Positions 1-5,243 of a stretch of DNA of 5,243 bases are shown piece after piece. This stretch comes from CAYIFA01 sp964362625 (GTDB lineage: Bacteria > Patescibacteriota > Minisyncoccia > 1-14-0-10-42-19), in NCBI GenBank assembly GCA_964362625.1, contig CAYIFA010000050.1:1-5243 (forward strand). Direction: 5' to 3'. Position numbers and translations under genes: made by a program. The notes beneath the pieces are model-generated. The model made no database searches. It was not told where the DNA came from and was given only the letters and a program-made list of their open reading frames with translations. Numbering within the stretch: position 1 is the first letter of the stretch; every line of letters starts with the position of its first letter.

Positions 1-21
1 ATATTCCAGATTTAAGATTAC

Positions 22-49
22 AAAAATAAAAAGGCCCCGAAATCGGGGC
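22..49 (-). terminator. Intrinsic terminator of the zinc-ribbon gene
   Basis: On the minus strand, GCCCCG (49-44) pairs with CGGGGC (39-34) around an ATTT loop, followed by CCTTTTTATTTTTG. A perfect 6-bp GC stem with a U tract, starting 9 nt after the TAA stop, is a textbook Rho-independent terminator. Confidence 0.92.
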
Positions 50-57
50 AAGATTAA

Positions 58-471
58 TTAGGGCTTAGATATTCTGACTATATTACCAACTATGACCGCG
101 TTGGCCCCCATAAACATCCTTGAACCAAAAATATGCATAAATTCCCACAGCTGAACACGCATCCAGGGACCTTCAGATTTTTTGATCGGATCATGTCTGT
201 ATCTTTTGCGGTATTCTTTATATATTTTTCTTCCTTCTTCTGTGAGGCGAACCTCGATGTCGTCGCTCACGTTTAGTTCAATCGTTGCGGTTTTCTGCAC
301 CGAGCATACTTTCTGCCCACTACTCTTAGGCTTCACTGCATCACATGGCTTATTACACTTTAGGCAGACGAAATTAACCGTGCATACTGCTTTGCTTCCT
401 AAAAAGTCGGGTATGCCAGTCATACCTGCTTCTGCATTACAACACTTTGATTTATAAATGAACTTGGTCAT
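58..471 (-). CDS. Zinc-ribbon protein of unknown function
   Basis: 137 aa from the preferred start (MTKFIYKSK). Cys10-Cys11 (KSKCCNAE) and Cys36/39/43 (VCLKCNKPCD) make a CC...CxxC zinc-ribbon pattern; Cys30 lies between. A middle part with TATIELNVSDDIEVRL resembles a beta-rich segment. A basic helix (GRKIYKEYRKRYRHDPIKK) and a hydrophobic end (VQLWEFMHIFGSRMFMG) follow. Start choice: the minus strand reads ATGGAGGAGAGACAAATG. The GGAGG inside the first five codons of the longer form (from 486) is a good Shine-Dalgarno 8 nt before the second ATG, so translation most likely begins at 471. Small CC...CxxC proteins are frequent in Patescibacteria and in phages; nucleic-acid or protein binding is possible but not shown. 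The gene ends 9 bp before the terminator hairpin. Confidence 0.75.
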   Translation of the reverse strand: MTKFIYKSKCCNAEAGMTGIPDFLGSKAVCTVNFVCLKCNKPCDAVKPKSSGQKVCSVQKTATIELNVSDDIEVRLTEEGRKIYKEYRKRYRHDPIKKSEGPWMRVQLWEFMHIFGSRMFMGANAVIVGNIVRISKP

Positions 472-475
472 TTGT

Positions 476-484
476 CTCTCCTCC
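476..484 (-). promoter_or_regulatory. Shine-Dalgarno deciding the start of the zinc-ribbon gene
   Basis: On the minus strand, GGAGGAGAG precedes the ATG at 471 at standard spacing. It is the only strong Shine-Dalgarno among the starts visible here and lies inside the longer reading, which argues against a start at 486. Confidence 0.7.
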
Positions 485-512
485 ATTTTAAACCCGAGAC
501 TGTCAATACATT

Positions 513-518
513 ATCATA
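513..518 (-). promoter_or_regulatory. Candidate -10 element for the zinc-ribbon gene
   Basis: On the minus strand, TATGAT (one mismatch to TATAAT) lies 41 nt before the preferred ATG, giving a leader of about 35 nt. No good -35 lies at 17 nt, so the call is weak. A separate promoter here would fit the hairpin just upstream. Confidence 0.22.
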
Positions 519-560
519 ATCATCGCGAACCGCAAAGTTATAACTCCACGATGGGGCAAC

Positions 561-589
561 AAAATAACCCGCATAAAACAGGCTATTTT
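561..589 (-). terminator. Hairpin downstream of the redoxin gene, possible terminator
   Basis: On the minus strand, AAAATAGCCTG (589-579) can pair with CGGGTTATTTT (571-561) as an 11-bp stem including two G-T wobbles, around the loop TTTTATG. The second arm ends in TTATTTTGTT, so it could serve as a weak intrinsic terminator. It lies 80 nt past the redoxin stop. The rest of 487-668 shows no gene. Confidence 0.4.
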
Positions 590-668
590 TACGAACTCGC
601 CCTGCTTGATGACTTTCGAAAGATTGTGCCGAGCTGAACCGAATTTGACGAGCTATAAGAAACCAGAA

Positions 669-1586
669 CTACACACCCGACTTCTTATTTTCCTCGGCAT
701 GCGCCGTGATCTCGATATTGCAACTCTTGTGCGCCCGGCACCATGCTTCACACTTCTCGGCCCATTCGCGACCTGTAGTGAGCGAAGTCGAACTATCCTC
801 ATAATGAAAACCGCACTCGGGGCATTGATATAATTCTTTATTACTTGCCCCGAGCGCTTTATCCTGAGCGGAGTCAAAGGAAGTCGAGGGGTCTTTTTGA
901 ACAGTCCCAACTATCTTACTCAATCTCCCGAGCTTATAGCGAATATAAGGGCCTCGCGGAAAATTAAGAATTATATCCCAGATTGCGCGCCATCCTGCTC
1001 GGCGAATGGCTCGAAATCCAACATTGCGAAGTTTCGGGAGTTCGTATGCCTCGGGAAATTTTATCATTTTCTTTTCGACCATTGCTTTTAGCGCCTCATC
1101 AAGCCGTTCGGGGACATTCCACGGTCTGCGAAAAGCCACACGCCCATCGGTATCAATCACATAAACGAAATTAGGAAAAAGACCATATTGCTTATGTATC
1201 GTTCCTTCCAATTCATCCACAAGAACCGTCCTATTGTCACGCTCTTCTTCTTTGAATCTTTTAGCGCGCGCAAGTTTCTCTTGAAATGTCCGATGCTCCG
1301 AGATACGCTCTCCGGGATGCGCTTCGCGGACATAAAGTAGGATAAATACGATGTCGGGATATTTACGAACGAGCTTCTGCATACCGTTCGTTGTTCCAAC
1401 GGTAGCCGGGCAAGTGCTACTTCCGGCTTCAAGCACCACAATTTTTCCTCTGAATTCGCTCAATTTTGTCTTCTTCCCATCTATGGTTAGCGCCTCAAAA
1501 TCGGGTGCCATCTCGCCAACCCTCGGCCCCTCGAAGTGCTCAAGATCGTACTCCTTAAGCCCGAAATGTTTATAGTTATAGGTCAT
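669..1586 (-). CDS. Deiodinase-like redoxin (thioredoxin fold) with C-terminal Cys-rich ribbon
   Basis: 305 aa, cytoplasmic, no signal peptide. Residues about 23-170 form a thioredoxin-fold domain: VGEMAPDFEALTIDGK start, redox centre GSSTCP with Cys59, YVREAHPGE (85-93), LVDELEGTIHKQYG (122-135) and VYVIDTDGRVAFRRPW (141-156). GSxTCP followed by EAHP is typical of the iodothyronine-deiodinase/redoxin group, with Cys (codon TGC) where the animal enzymes have selenocysteine. There is no CxxC, so it is not a classical thioredoxin; a thiol peroxidase or reductase role is inferred, and the substrate is unknown. A basic, Trp-rich linker (about 190-230) leads to a ribbon with Cys255, 258, 279, 283 and 289 (CPECGFHY; KCEAWCRAHKSCN), probably metal-binding. 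Two repeat-derived inserts lie at about 232-248 and 265-273. The start is fixed by the 4-nt overlap with the upstream gene; no Shine-Dalgarno is visible, consistent with coupling. Confidence 0.87.
   Translation of the reverse strand: MTYNYKHFGLKEYDLEHFEGPRVGEMAPDFEALTIDGKKTKLSEFRGKIVVLEAGSSTCPATVGTTNGMQKLVRKYPDIVFILLYVREAHPGERISEHRTFQEKLARAKRFKEEERDNRTVLVDELEGTIHKQYGLFPNFVYVIDTDGRVAFRRPWNVPERLDEALKAMVEKKMIKFPEAYELPKLRNVGFRAIRRAGWRAIWDIILNFPRGPYIRYKLGRLSKIVGTVQKDPSTSFDSAQDKALGASNKELYQCPECGFHYEDSSTSLTTGREWAEKCEAWCRAHKSCNIEITAHAEENKKSGV
771..793. repeat. Short dispersed repeat copy B, inside the Cys ribbon of the redoxin gene
   Basis: The plus strand reads acctgtagtgagcgaagtcgaa (771-792), the same repeat type as copy A 86 bp away. 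In frame it encodes SSTSLTTGR, placed between HYED and EWAEKC of the ribbon, exactly where comparable ribbons run on without an insert. Confidence 0.68.
865..892. repeat. Short dispersed repeat copy A, inside the redoxin gene linker
   Basis: The plus strand reads cctgagcggagtcaaagg (863-880), then aagtcgagggg. In the gene's frame it reads STSFDSAQDK. From memory, cctgagcgaagtcgaagg-type repeats are scattered in many environmental bacterial genomes and often appear in proteins as STSFDSAQDK-like strings. Its core, tgagcggagtcaaa (865-878), matches copy B in 12 of 14 positions. Confidence 0.7.
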
Positions 1587-1789
1587 TTGGTTTTGTTTTG
1601 TTCATTATACTCCAACAATTTCTCTGCCGGCGATAGGCCTCCAATAACCTTATACGGAAAGTAATTCCAAGGATCGTCTATAAGTTCAACTACCAAATGC
1701 CCGCCTATAGGCATGCTGGATTCATCAAAAAAAGTAATGTGGACGGCAGTATCCGAAGCTTGCCCTTCTTTATATATACCCTTCCTCAT
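1583..1789 (-). CDS. Hypothetical 68-aa protein, translationally coupled to the redoxin gene
   Basis: 68 aa, mixed composition, no signal peptide, TM segment or cysteines. Visible features are a possible beta region (TAVHITFFDE), a Gly/Pro turn (MPIGGHLVVELIDD), an aromatic patch (PWNYFPYKVIGG) and a short charged helix (SPAEKLLEYNEQNKTK). It is not recognised as a known family. Its TGA stop overlaps the ATG of the downstream redoxin gene in an ATGA arrangement, the strongest evidence that it is a real gene and co-translated with it. No Shine-Dalgarno precedes the ATG; the leader is AT-rich (CATTAAATAATT). The upstream spacer (1790-1908) shows no convincing promoter or terminator. Confidence 0.6.
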   Translation of the reverse strand: MRKGIYKEGQASDTAVHITFFDESSMPIGGHLVVELIDDPWNYFPYKVIGGLSPAEKLLEYNEQNKTK

Positions 1790-1908
1790 AATTATTTAAT
1801 GGTTTTTCGTACATATGCATCGAGAATCATTAATCTTGATTGTAACTCTATTTTATCGCTCTTTTTATGGCTATGGAGCGTGGACCCGCCTACCGCTTTC
1901 TGCGCTAA

Positions 1909-2103
1909 TCAGAACATTACGCCCGAATAAAGGTCCAAAAATTGCGGGACGACAAATACCAGCCCGAGCAAGGGCAAGACAAGCACAGCAACCGAAATTA
2001 TTAGAGCCCAAAGAAAATAGCGTCGCAGCTGACTTATTTGCCTCGTGCTTTCGTCTATCTTTATTTCCAGATTGTCTATTTTGGCAATTAACTCCGGATC
2101 CAT
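1909..2103 (-). CDS. Small coiled-coil / single-TM membrane protein
   Basis: 64 aa from the chosen start (MDPELIAKID). An amphipathic, charged N-terminal helix (1-28, probable short coiled coil) is followed by one hydrophobic segment (about 30-53, starting YFLWALIISV and containing VLPLLGLVFVVP). Known context, from memory: miniproteins with an acidic helix, then RKYFLW and a TM are common in Patescibacteria genomes and have no assigned function. The in-frame ATG at 2127 would add eight residues (MIGVLFIN). I prefer 2103 because family members begin MDPEL-like. Neither start has a well-placed Shine-Dalgarno; a GGAG lies 14 nt before the chosen ATG. It probably sits in the cytoplasmic membrane and may oligomerise through the helix. 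Its function is unknown. Confidence 0.72.
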   Translation of the reverse strand: MDPELIAKIDNLEIKIDESTRQISQLRRYFLWALIISVAVLVLPLLGLVFVVPQFLDLYSGVMF

Positions 2104-2138
2104 ATTTATAAACAATACTCCAATCATGACGGGCTGCC

Positions 2139-2173
2139 AAACAAAAAGCGGCTTGATGCTTCCATCGCATCGC
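2139..2173 (-). terminator. Possible intrinsic terminator after the secreted-protein gene
   Basis: On the minus strand, GATGC (2171-2167) pairs with GCATC (2159-2155) around a 7-nt loop. Past a 2-nt AA bulge, GC pairs with GC, and CGCTTTTTGTTT follows. The stem is short and bulged, so the call is tentative. It would separate the secreted-protein gene from the membrane miniprotein gene. Confidence 0.35.
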
Positions 2174-2229
2174 TTCTAAGTCTGCCCCCCACGGAACGCG
2201 CACACTGACGGGTTTTCAATTTTATTGTT

Positions 2230-3693
2230 TTATTTCAGATTCTGAACTATTGTGCCTTGCGTATCAGATATTTTTTTCATGATATTACTCACTTTTTGCA
2301 TAACCTGGGGCTGGCGCTCCATCATCATTTGAAGACGCGGGCCCGACATCTCACCTGTCCCGTTCATGCTATCCAACGTATTTTTTAATTCGGCTTTTAT
2401 CTCGTCATAATTTGTTTTAAAAGAAGAACGGGTGGCAAATGCCCACCAGGGACGCTTAAATGCCGGTTCTCCGGTTTGTATATTTACGGCTATGCTATGT
2501 TTAATCTTCACTGGAATAAACCAAAATAGTCTCGCTTTTTCTTTAACGCTAACGCTCATGGTTGATTCGTCTGATGTTATATCAAAAATAACCGGGTTGG
2601 TTATAACCACCGCTTCCATATAAGCCTCGAGATCCTCTTTGGTCTTGACGGTTTCCGGATGACCGACAATCTCCTCTTTTTTCTTCGGATCCCATCCGGA
2701 CACTGCAACTTTTTTCAATATCTCTGCTGCTGACACCCGTACGCTGAATTTCACAAGCGCATCAGAATCCACATTGATATCGTTGATGATTGGCTCGCTT
2801 AATTTTTTTGTGTCAGAGTCATCCTCGGGAATTTCCGTAGTAATCGGGGGCGACGGCAATATTTTTTTTCTAATTACATCGGGATAACTGCCGTAATTCG
2901 TGTCGCCGGTCGGTGGCGATGCGGGTTTAAGCTTAATAATTACCGGATTAATGTTTACATAGCCAGTGGTATCAGTGAGAACAGTACCAAAAAAGGAGTC
3001 TGTATTTTTATAATAAATTTTGCGCGCAGCTGAATCATATCTAGCATCGACAATGAGCTCGCCCGTTACTGCATGAAACACCTCTCCGGTAGCGGGATCA
3101 AGTTTTACCGCAGTCGCGTTTTCGGGAACAATGAGCGAGGATGAAGGTACTACGGGCGGGGTTGCCGGAGGAGTTAGAGATGTTAGGTTATTCACATATC
3201 CGAATTTGGGATAACAATTATTATCGACAGTAATTAGTCCGATCGCTTTTTCATCAACCTGCATCCCCGAAACTCCGTATATGATTTGATATATTGTTTT
3301 CGATGTCTCGGGATATGCCTTCACTCCCGTAAGTTCTTCTTTGGGAGGACTAAGGTAAAAAACTTTTCCGCGCCTGTCTCTTACCTCCACACTCCGGGTG
3401 TTTTGAGGATTTGCAATTGGTTTATTTGCGCAGATTGCCGGAGCGGTAATGGTTGTACTCGGGGGTACGGTACTGCCGGATGTGCCGCCTGACGTGCTGC
3501 TTGGTGGTGTTGGGCTTGGCGTCGGGCTCGGACTCGTATAAACAGGGTTTGAAGGAAAATAATCAATATTGCTATTGCTGTAAGGATCATAATAATCATA
3601 CTGGGCAAAACTAATTCCCGCGGCTAAAAGTCCTGCAACGCTAACGGCCGAAAGAACAAAAATCCGTAATTTTAATTTTCCCTTTTTGTTCAT
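2230..3693 (-). CDS. Secreted Pro/Thr/Ser-rich protein of unknown function
   Basis: 487 aa. Residues 1-30 form a classical signal peptide: basic start MNKKGKLKLR, hydrophobic core, and SFA before Gln31 as the likely cleavage site. A Tyr/Asp/Asn-rich stretch (about 32-46) and a Pro/Thr/Ser/Gly low-complexity linker (about 47-85, PSPTPSPTPP) follow. The rest is a mixed alpha/beta exported region with two cysteines after the signal (Cys88 and one in DNNCYPKFG) that could pair, a second Pro-rich spacer (PPATPPVVPSSS), and a C-terminal part with KARLFWFIPVKIKH then KRPWWAFATR (about 387-422). A Met/Gln-rich, probably helical tail ends the protein. There is no C-terminal TM or sorting signal, so it is likely released or held non-covalently. 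It begins 28 nt after the flagellin-mosaic gene with no Shine-Dalgarno or promoter visible between them, suggesting one transcript. The family is not recognised; a shared role at the cell surface is only inferred. Confidence 0.85.
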   Translation of the reverse strand: MNKKGKLKLRIFVLSAVSVAGLLAAGISFAQYDYYDPYSNSNIDYFPSNPVYTSPSPTPSPTPPSSTSGGTSGSTVPPSTTITAPAICANKPIANPQNTRSVEVRDRRGKVFYLSPPKEELTGVKAYPETSKTIYQIIYGVSGMQVDEKAIGLITVDNNCYPKFGYVNNLTSLTPPATPPVVPSSSLIVPENATAVKLDPATGEVFHAVTGELIVDARYDSAARKIYYKNTDSFFGTVLTDTTGYVNINPVIIKLKPASPPTGDTNYGSYPDVIRKKILPSPPITTEIPEDDSDTKKLSEPIINDINVDSDALVKFSVRVSAAEILKKVAVSGWDPKKKEEIVGHPETVKTKEDLEAYMEAVVITNPVIFDITSDESTMSVSVKEKARLFWFIPVKIKHSIAVNIQTGEPAFKRPWWAFATRSSFKTNYDEIKAELKNTLDSMNGTGEMSGPRLQMMMERQPQVMQKVSNIMKKISDTQGTIVQNLK

Positions 3694-3721
3694 TGATTAA
3701 GACGGGAAAGTGTAATTACTC

Positions 3722-5243
3722 CTATTGTGTGGTAGCGCAGATCTCATTGCTTGTGTTTAAGGCGGAGCGATTGTTGGCGGCATCATACGAGGCCACTTGA
3801 TAGCAATACTTGGTTCCGGCAGTAAGGTTGGTATCGGACTGAGCAGTGATGGAGCTCGCGACAGTATATACATTAGTAAGAACACCGTCGGTACCGCGGC
3901 GGTACACTCTGTATCCAGCCACGGCAACATTGTCCGTGGAGGCAGTCCAGGAAAGATTAATTTGGGTTTTAGAGATAACGGTGGCGGTAAGGTTTGCGGG
4001 AACGCTCGGCGCAGTGGTGTCAGCCACCGTAGCGCTCTGTGTGGTAGCGCAGATCTCATTGCTTGTGTTTAAGGCGGAGCGATTGTTGGCGGNNNNNNNN
4101 NNNNNNNNNNNNNNNNNNNNNNNNNNNNNNNNNNNNNNNNNNNNNNNNNNNNNNNNNNNNNNNNNNNNNNNNNNNNNNNNNNNNNNNNNNNNTTTTAGAG
4201 ATAACGGTGGCGGTAAGGTTTGCGGGAACGCTCGGCGCAGTGGTGTCGGAAGAAGAATACGGCGGAGGGGGGGAAATAACATTTGTTTCATCGTTATCCT
4301 GACTATCAATGCATCCCGAATCCTTAAGGTCAATGTAGCTATCTTTGTCATTATCAAGTCCATCGCTACATTGCGGTAGCGTTGCTGGTGGTGGGGTTGG
4401 TGATGGCGGAGGCGGTGGAGTTAGAGCCTTACACTCGCCCAAATACTCAACTCCAAAACCCGCTTGCTTGGCATAACAGGAATTCAAATAAGTTTTGCCA
4501 TCATTACCGCATACTGGTTCTTTGATGTCCGAACAACCGGATGTTATAGGGGCAGGCGGCGGCGGAGCAATATTAGTTTGGCATTCGCCGTAATATTGAA
4601 GCGAAACGCCTTTCTGCTTCAAAATACATTCATTGCTGTAGGTTATGTCGTCTTTTCCGCACACCGGCTTATAGTCAATTGGGCATTCAAACGACGGCTC
4701 AACTGATGGTTTAGTTGAAGGAAGCGGTATTGCTGGCGGTACCGGCGTTACTTTTGTCCAATGTGATTCTACTTCCCCGAGCAGTGAAATTATTATTTGC
4801 TCTTCTTTTTCGAATTCGGCAAAAAGCGACCGCGCGCGCCCGATAAACTTCGAATGAATATCTTTAAGCGGTCCTAGCCGTTCATCAACGGCCGTTACGC
4901 TTTTGCGGGCGCTGCTTTCAGTCTCTATCGACGATTCAGGCAAGGATATTAAAATATGCAAATCCCCGACAATCGAACCTTCAAATCTCACGGCGTTTTC
5001 TTTACTAAGCCGGTTTATTTCTTCGGTTAGCTGCTGATACTCAGTATTTATCTGCTTGCGGTCCGCATTTACAAGCGTGCCGCTGGCTGATTGGGTGGCG
5101 AACTCGCGAATTCGTACCAGAATATTTGATATTTCGGTGTACGCCCCTTCAGCGGTCTGTAATAGCGAAATGCCGTCCGCGGCATTTTGCGATGCCTGCA
5201 ACAAAGATCTGGCGCTCGATCGCATTCTTTCTGATACTGTTAA
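3722..5243 (-). CDS. Flagellin N-terminal domain / double Kazal / FnIII mosaic surface protein (5' partial, contains assembly gap)
   Basis: The reading frame is open to the window edge. Upstream of the first Met (5225) it reads LTVSER-MRSSARSL, matching the flagellin L-x-[IV]-SE-[RK]-MR segment, so that Met is internal and roughly 48 N-terminal residues lie outside. Counting from it: flagellin helical region about 1-90 (NAADGISLLQTAEGAYTEI at 14-32, then FATQSASGT and FEG); charged helical stretch about 105-155; Pro linker; Kazal-like domain 181-215 (CPIDYKPVCG); PPPPAP linker; Kazal-like domain 231-265 (EPVCGNDGKTY); PPPPPSPTPPP; DNDKDSYID motif 291-299; then at least two FnIII domains (TTAPSVPANLTATVISK). 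It stops at TAG 3722-3724. No flagellin C-terminal domain is visible. The 100-N run (4093-4192) shifts the frame; a 186-bp fill makes the visible ORF 1608 nt, one intact frame. Known: flagellin N-domains polymerise with a C-domain; Kazal domains inhibit serine proteases. Inference: a surface or secreted adhesin-like or inhibitor-bearing protein. The domain calls are firm; the role is unknown. Confidence 0.88.
3726..4247 (-). repeat. Tandem near-identical FnIII-encoding direct repeat, 312-bp pitch
   Basis: The intact copy is 3726-4021 (296 bp). A 16-bp spacer (4022-4037) encodes most of the SATVA linker. The second copy starts at 4038, is cut by the gap, and resumes at 4193-4247. The offset of 312 bp equals 104 codons, which suits one FnIII domain plus linker. 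All 110 visible bases of the second copy are identical to the first, which indicates recent duplication or gene conversion. The spacing means the gap could hide further units. The intact unit encodes an FnIII domain with INLSWTAS, VAGYRVYRRG and YCYQVASYD strands and ends in ICATTQ. Confidence 0.93.
4093..4192. other. Assembly gap (100 N) inside a tandem FnIII repeat
   Basis: There are exactly 100 N, a common placeholder length rather than a measured one. The 55 nt before the gap (4038-4092) and the 55 nt after it (4193-4247) are each identical to parts of the intact FnIII copy (3726-3780 and 3967-4021), and each identity ends at the 56th base. The intact copy has 186 bp between these two blocks, so the real gap is probably 186 bp, or 186 plus a multiple of 312 if more repeat units were collapsed. 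Confidence 0.95.

Noticed and set aside
182..457. A 91-aa plus-strand frame antisense to the zinc-ribbon gene
   Set aside because: It has no ribosome binding site or recognisable domain, while the minus-strand gene has a Shine-Dalgarno, a zinc-ribbon pattern and its own terminator.
501..506. Perfect TTGACA on the minus strand as a -35 box
   Set aside because: It lies only 30 nt before the zinc-ribbon ATG; a -10 at 16-18 nt would fall on the Shine-Dalgarno, and no TATAAT-like hexamer is there.
1405..1420. Selenocysteine at the redoxin active site
   Set aside because: The codon at residue 59 is TGC (Cys), not TGA, so no recoding is needed.
1871..2203. A 110-aa minus-strand frame and a 98-aa plus-strand frame over the miniprotein gene
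   Set aside because: Their compositions are Arg/Cys-rich and shadow-like, without domains or Shine-Dalgarno. The overlapping 64-aa frame has a coherent helix-TM design.
4056..4092. A C-terminus ending RQQSLRLKHKQ for the flagellin-like protein
   Set aside because: This is an out-of-frame reading of the second FnIII copy after the N run; the true frame there gives ANNRSALNTSNEICATTQ.
3726..4247. CRISPR array or mobile element behind the direct repeat
   Set aside because: The unit is 296 bp with a 16-bp spacer, is entirely coding, and translates as an FnIII domain; there are no terminal inverted repeats or transposase.
4193..4363. A start at 4363 (MDLIMTK...) as the N-terminus of the FnIII protein
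   Set aside because: It lies in the wrong frame on the flagellin side of the gap and only joins the FnIII frame because 100 N is not the true length. The sequence is the shifted reading of the DNDxD and FnIII region.

Overview
The window looks like part of a metagenome-derived contig or scaffold, most likely from a Patescibacteria/CPR-type bacterium. This assignment is inferred. It rests on the style of the small proteins: a CC...CxxC zinc-ribbon protein, a coiled-coil plus single-TM miniprotein with a YFLW segment, a redoxin with a CPECGFHY-type Cys tail, and secreted Pro-rich proteins with Kazal, DNDxD and FnIII modules. No rRNA, tRNA or ribosomal gene is present to confirm it. All convincing genes lie on the minus strand and use standard TAA, TAG and TGA stops. 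The text below follows the direction of transcription, from high to low coordinates.

3722-5243 holds the most interesting gene. It is 5'-truncated by the window edge and encodes a mosaic protein: the N-terminal helical region of a flagellin, a charged helical stretch, two Kazal-like domains separated by polyproline linkers, a DNDxD acidic Cys motif, and at least two nearly identical fibronectin type III domains. The second FnIII copy is interrupted by a run of exactly 100 N. The sequence on each side of that gap matches the intact copy for exactly 55 nt, which suggests an assembly-graph break at a tandem repeat. The smallest consistent fill is 186 bp, and it restores one continuous reading frame. 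28 nt downstream is a 487-codon secreted, Pro/Thr/Ser-rich protein of unknown function (2230-3693), probably co-transcribed.

1583-2103 holds small genes: a 64-aa membrane miniprotein (1909-2103) and a 68-aa unknown protein (1583-1789). The stop of the latter overlaps the start of the next gene (ATGA). That next gene (669-1586) is a deiodinase-like redoxin with a C-terminal Cys-rich ribbon. Two copies of a short dispersed repeat appear to have entered its linker and ribbon in frame.

58-471 is a 137-aa zinc-ribbon protein with a strong Shine-Dalgarno, followed by a clear intrinsic terminator (about 22-49). The stretch between it and the redoxin gene holds a long hairpin that may end the redoxin transcript.

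Functionally, the upstream pair (flagellin-mosaic and secreted protein) looks like a cell-surface or secreted module. The downstream genes are unrelated housekeeping or accessory functions in redox and small zinc-binding proteins.
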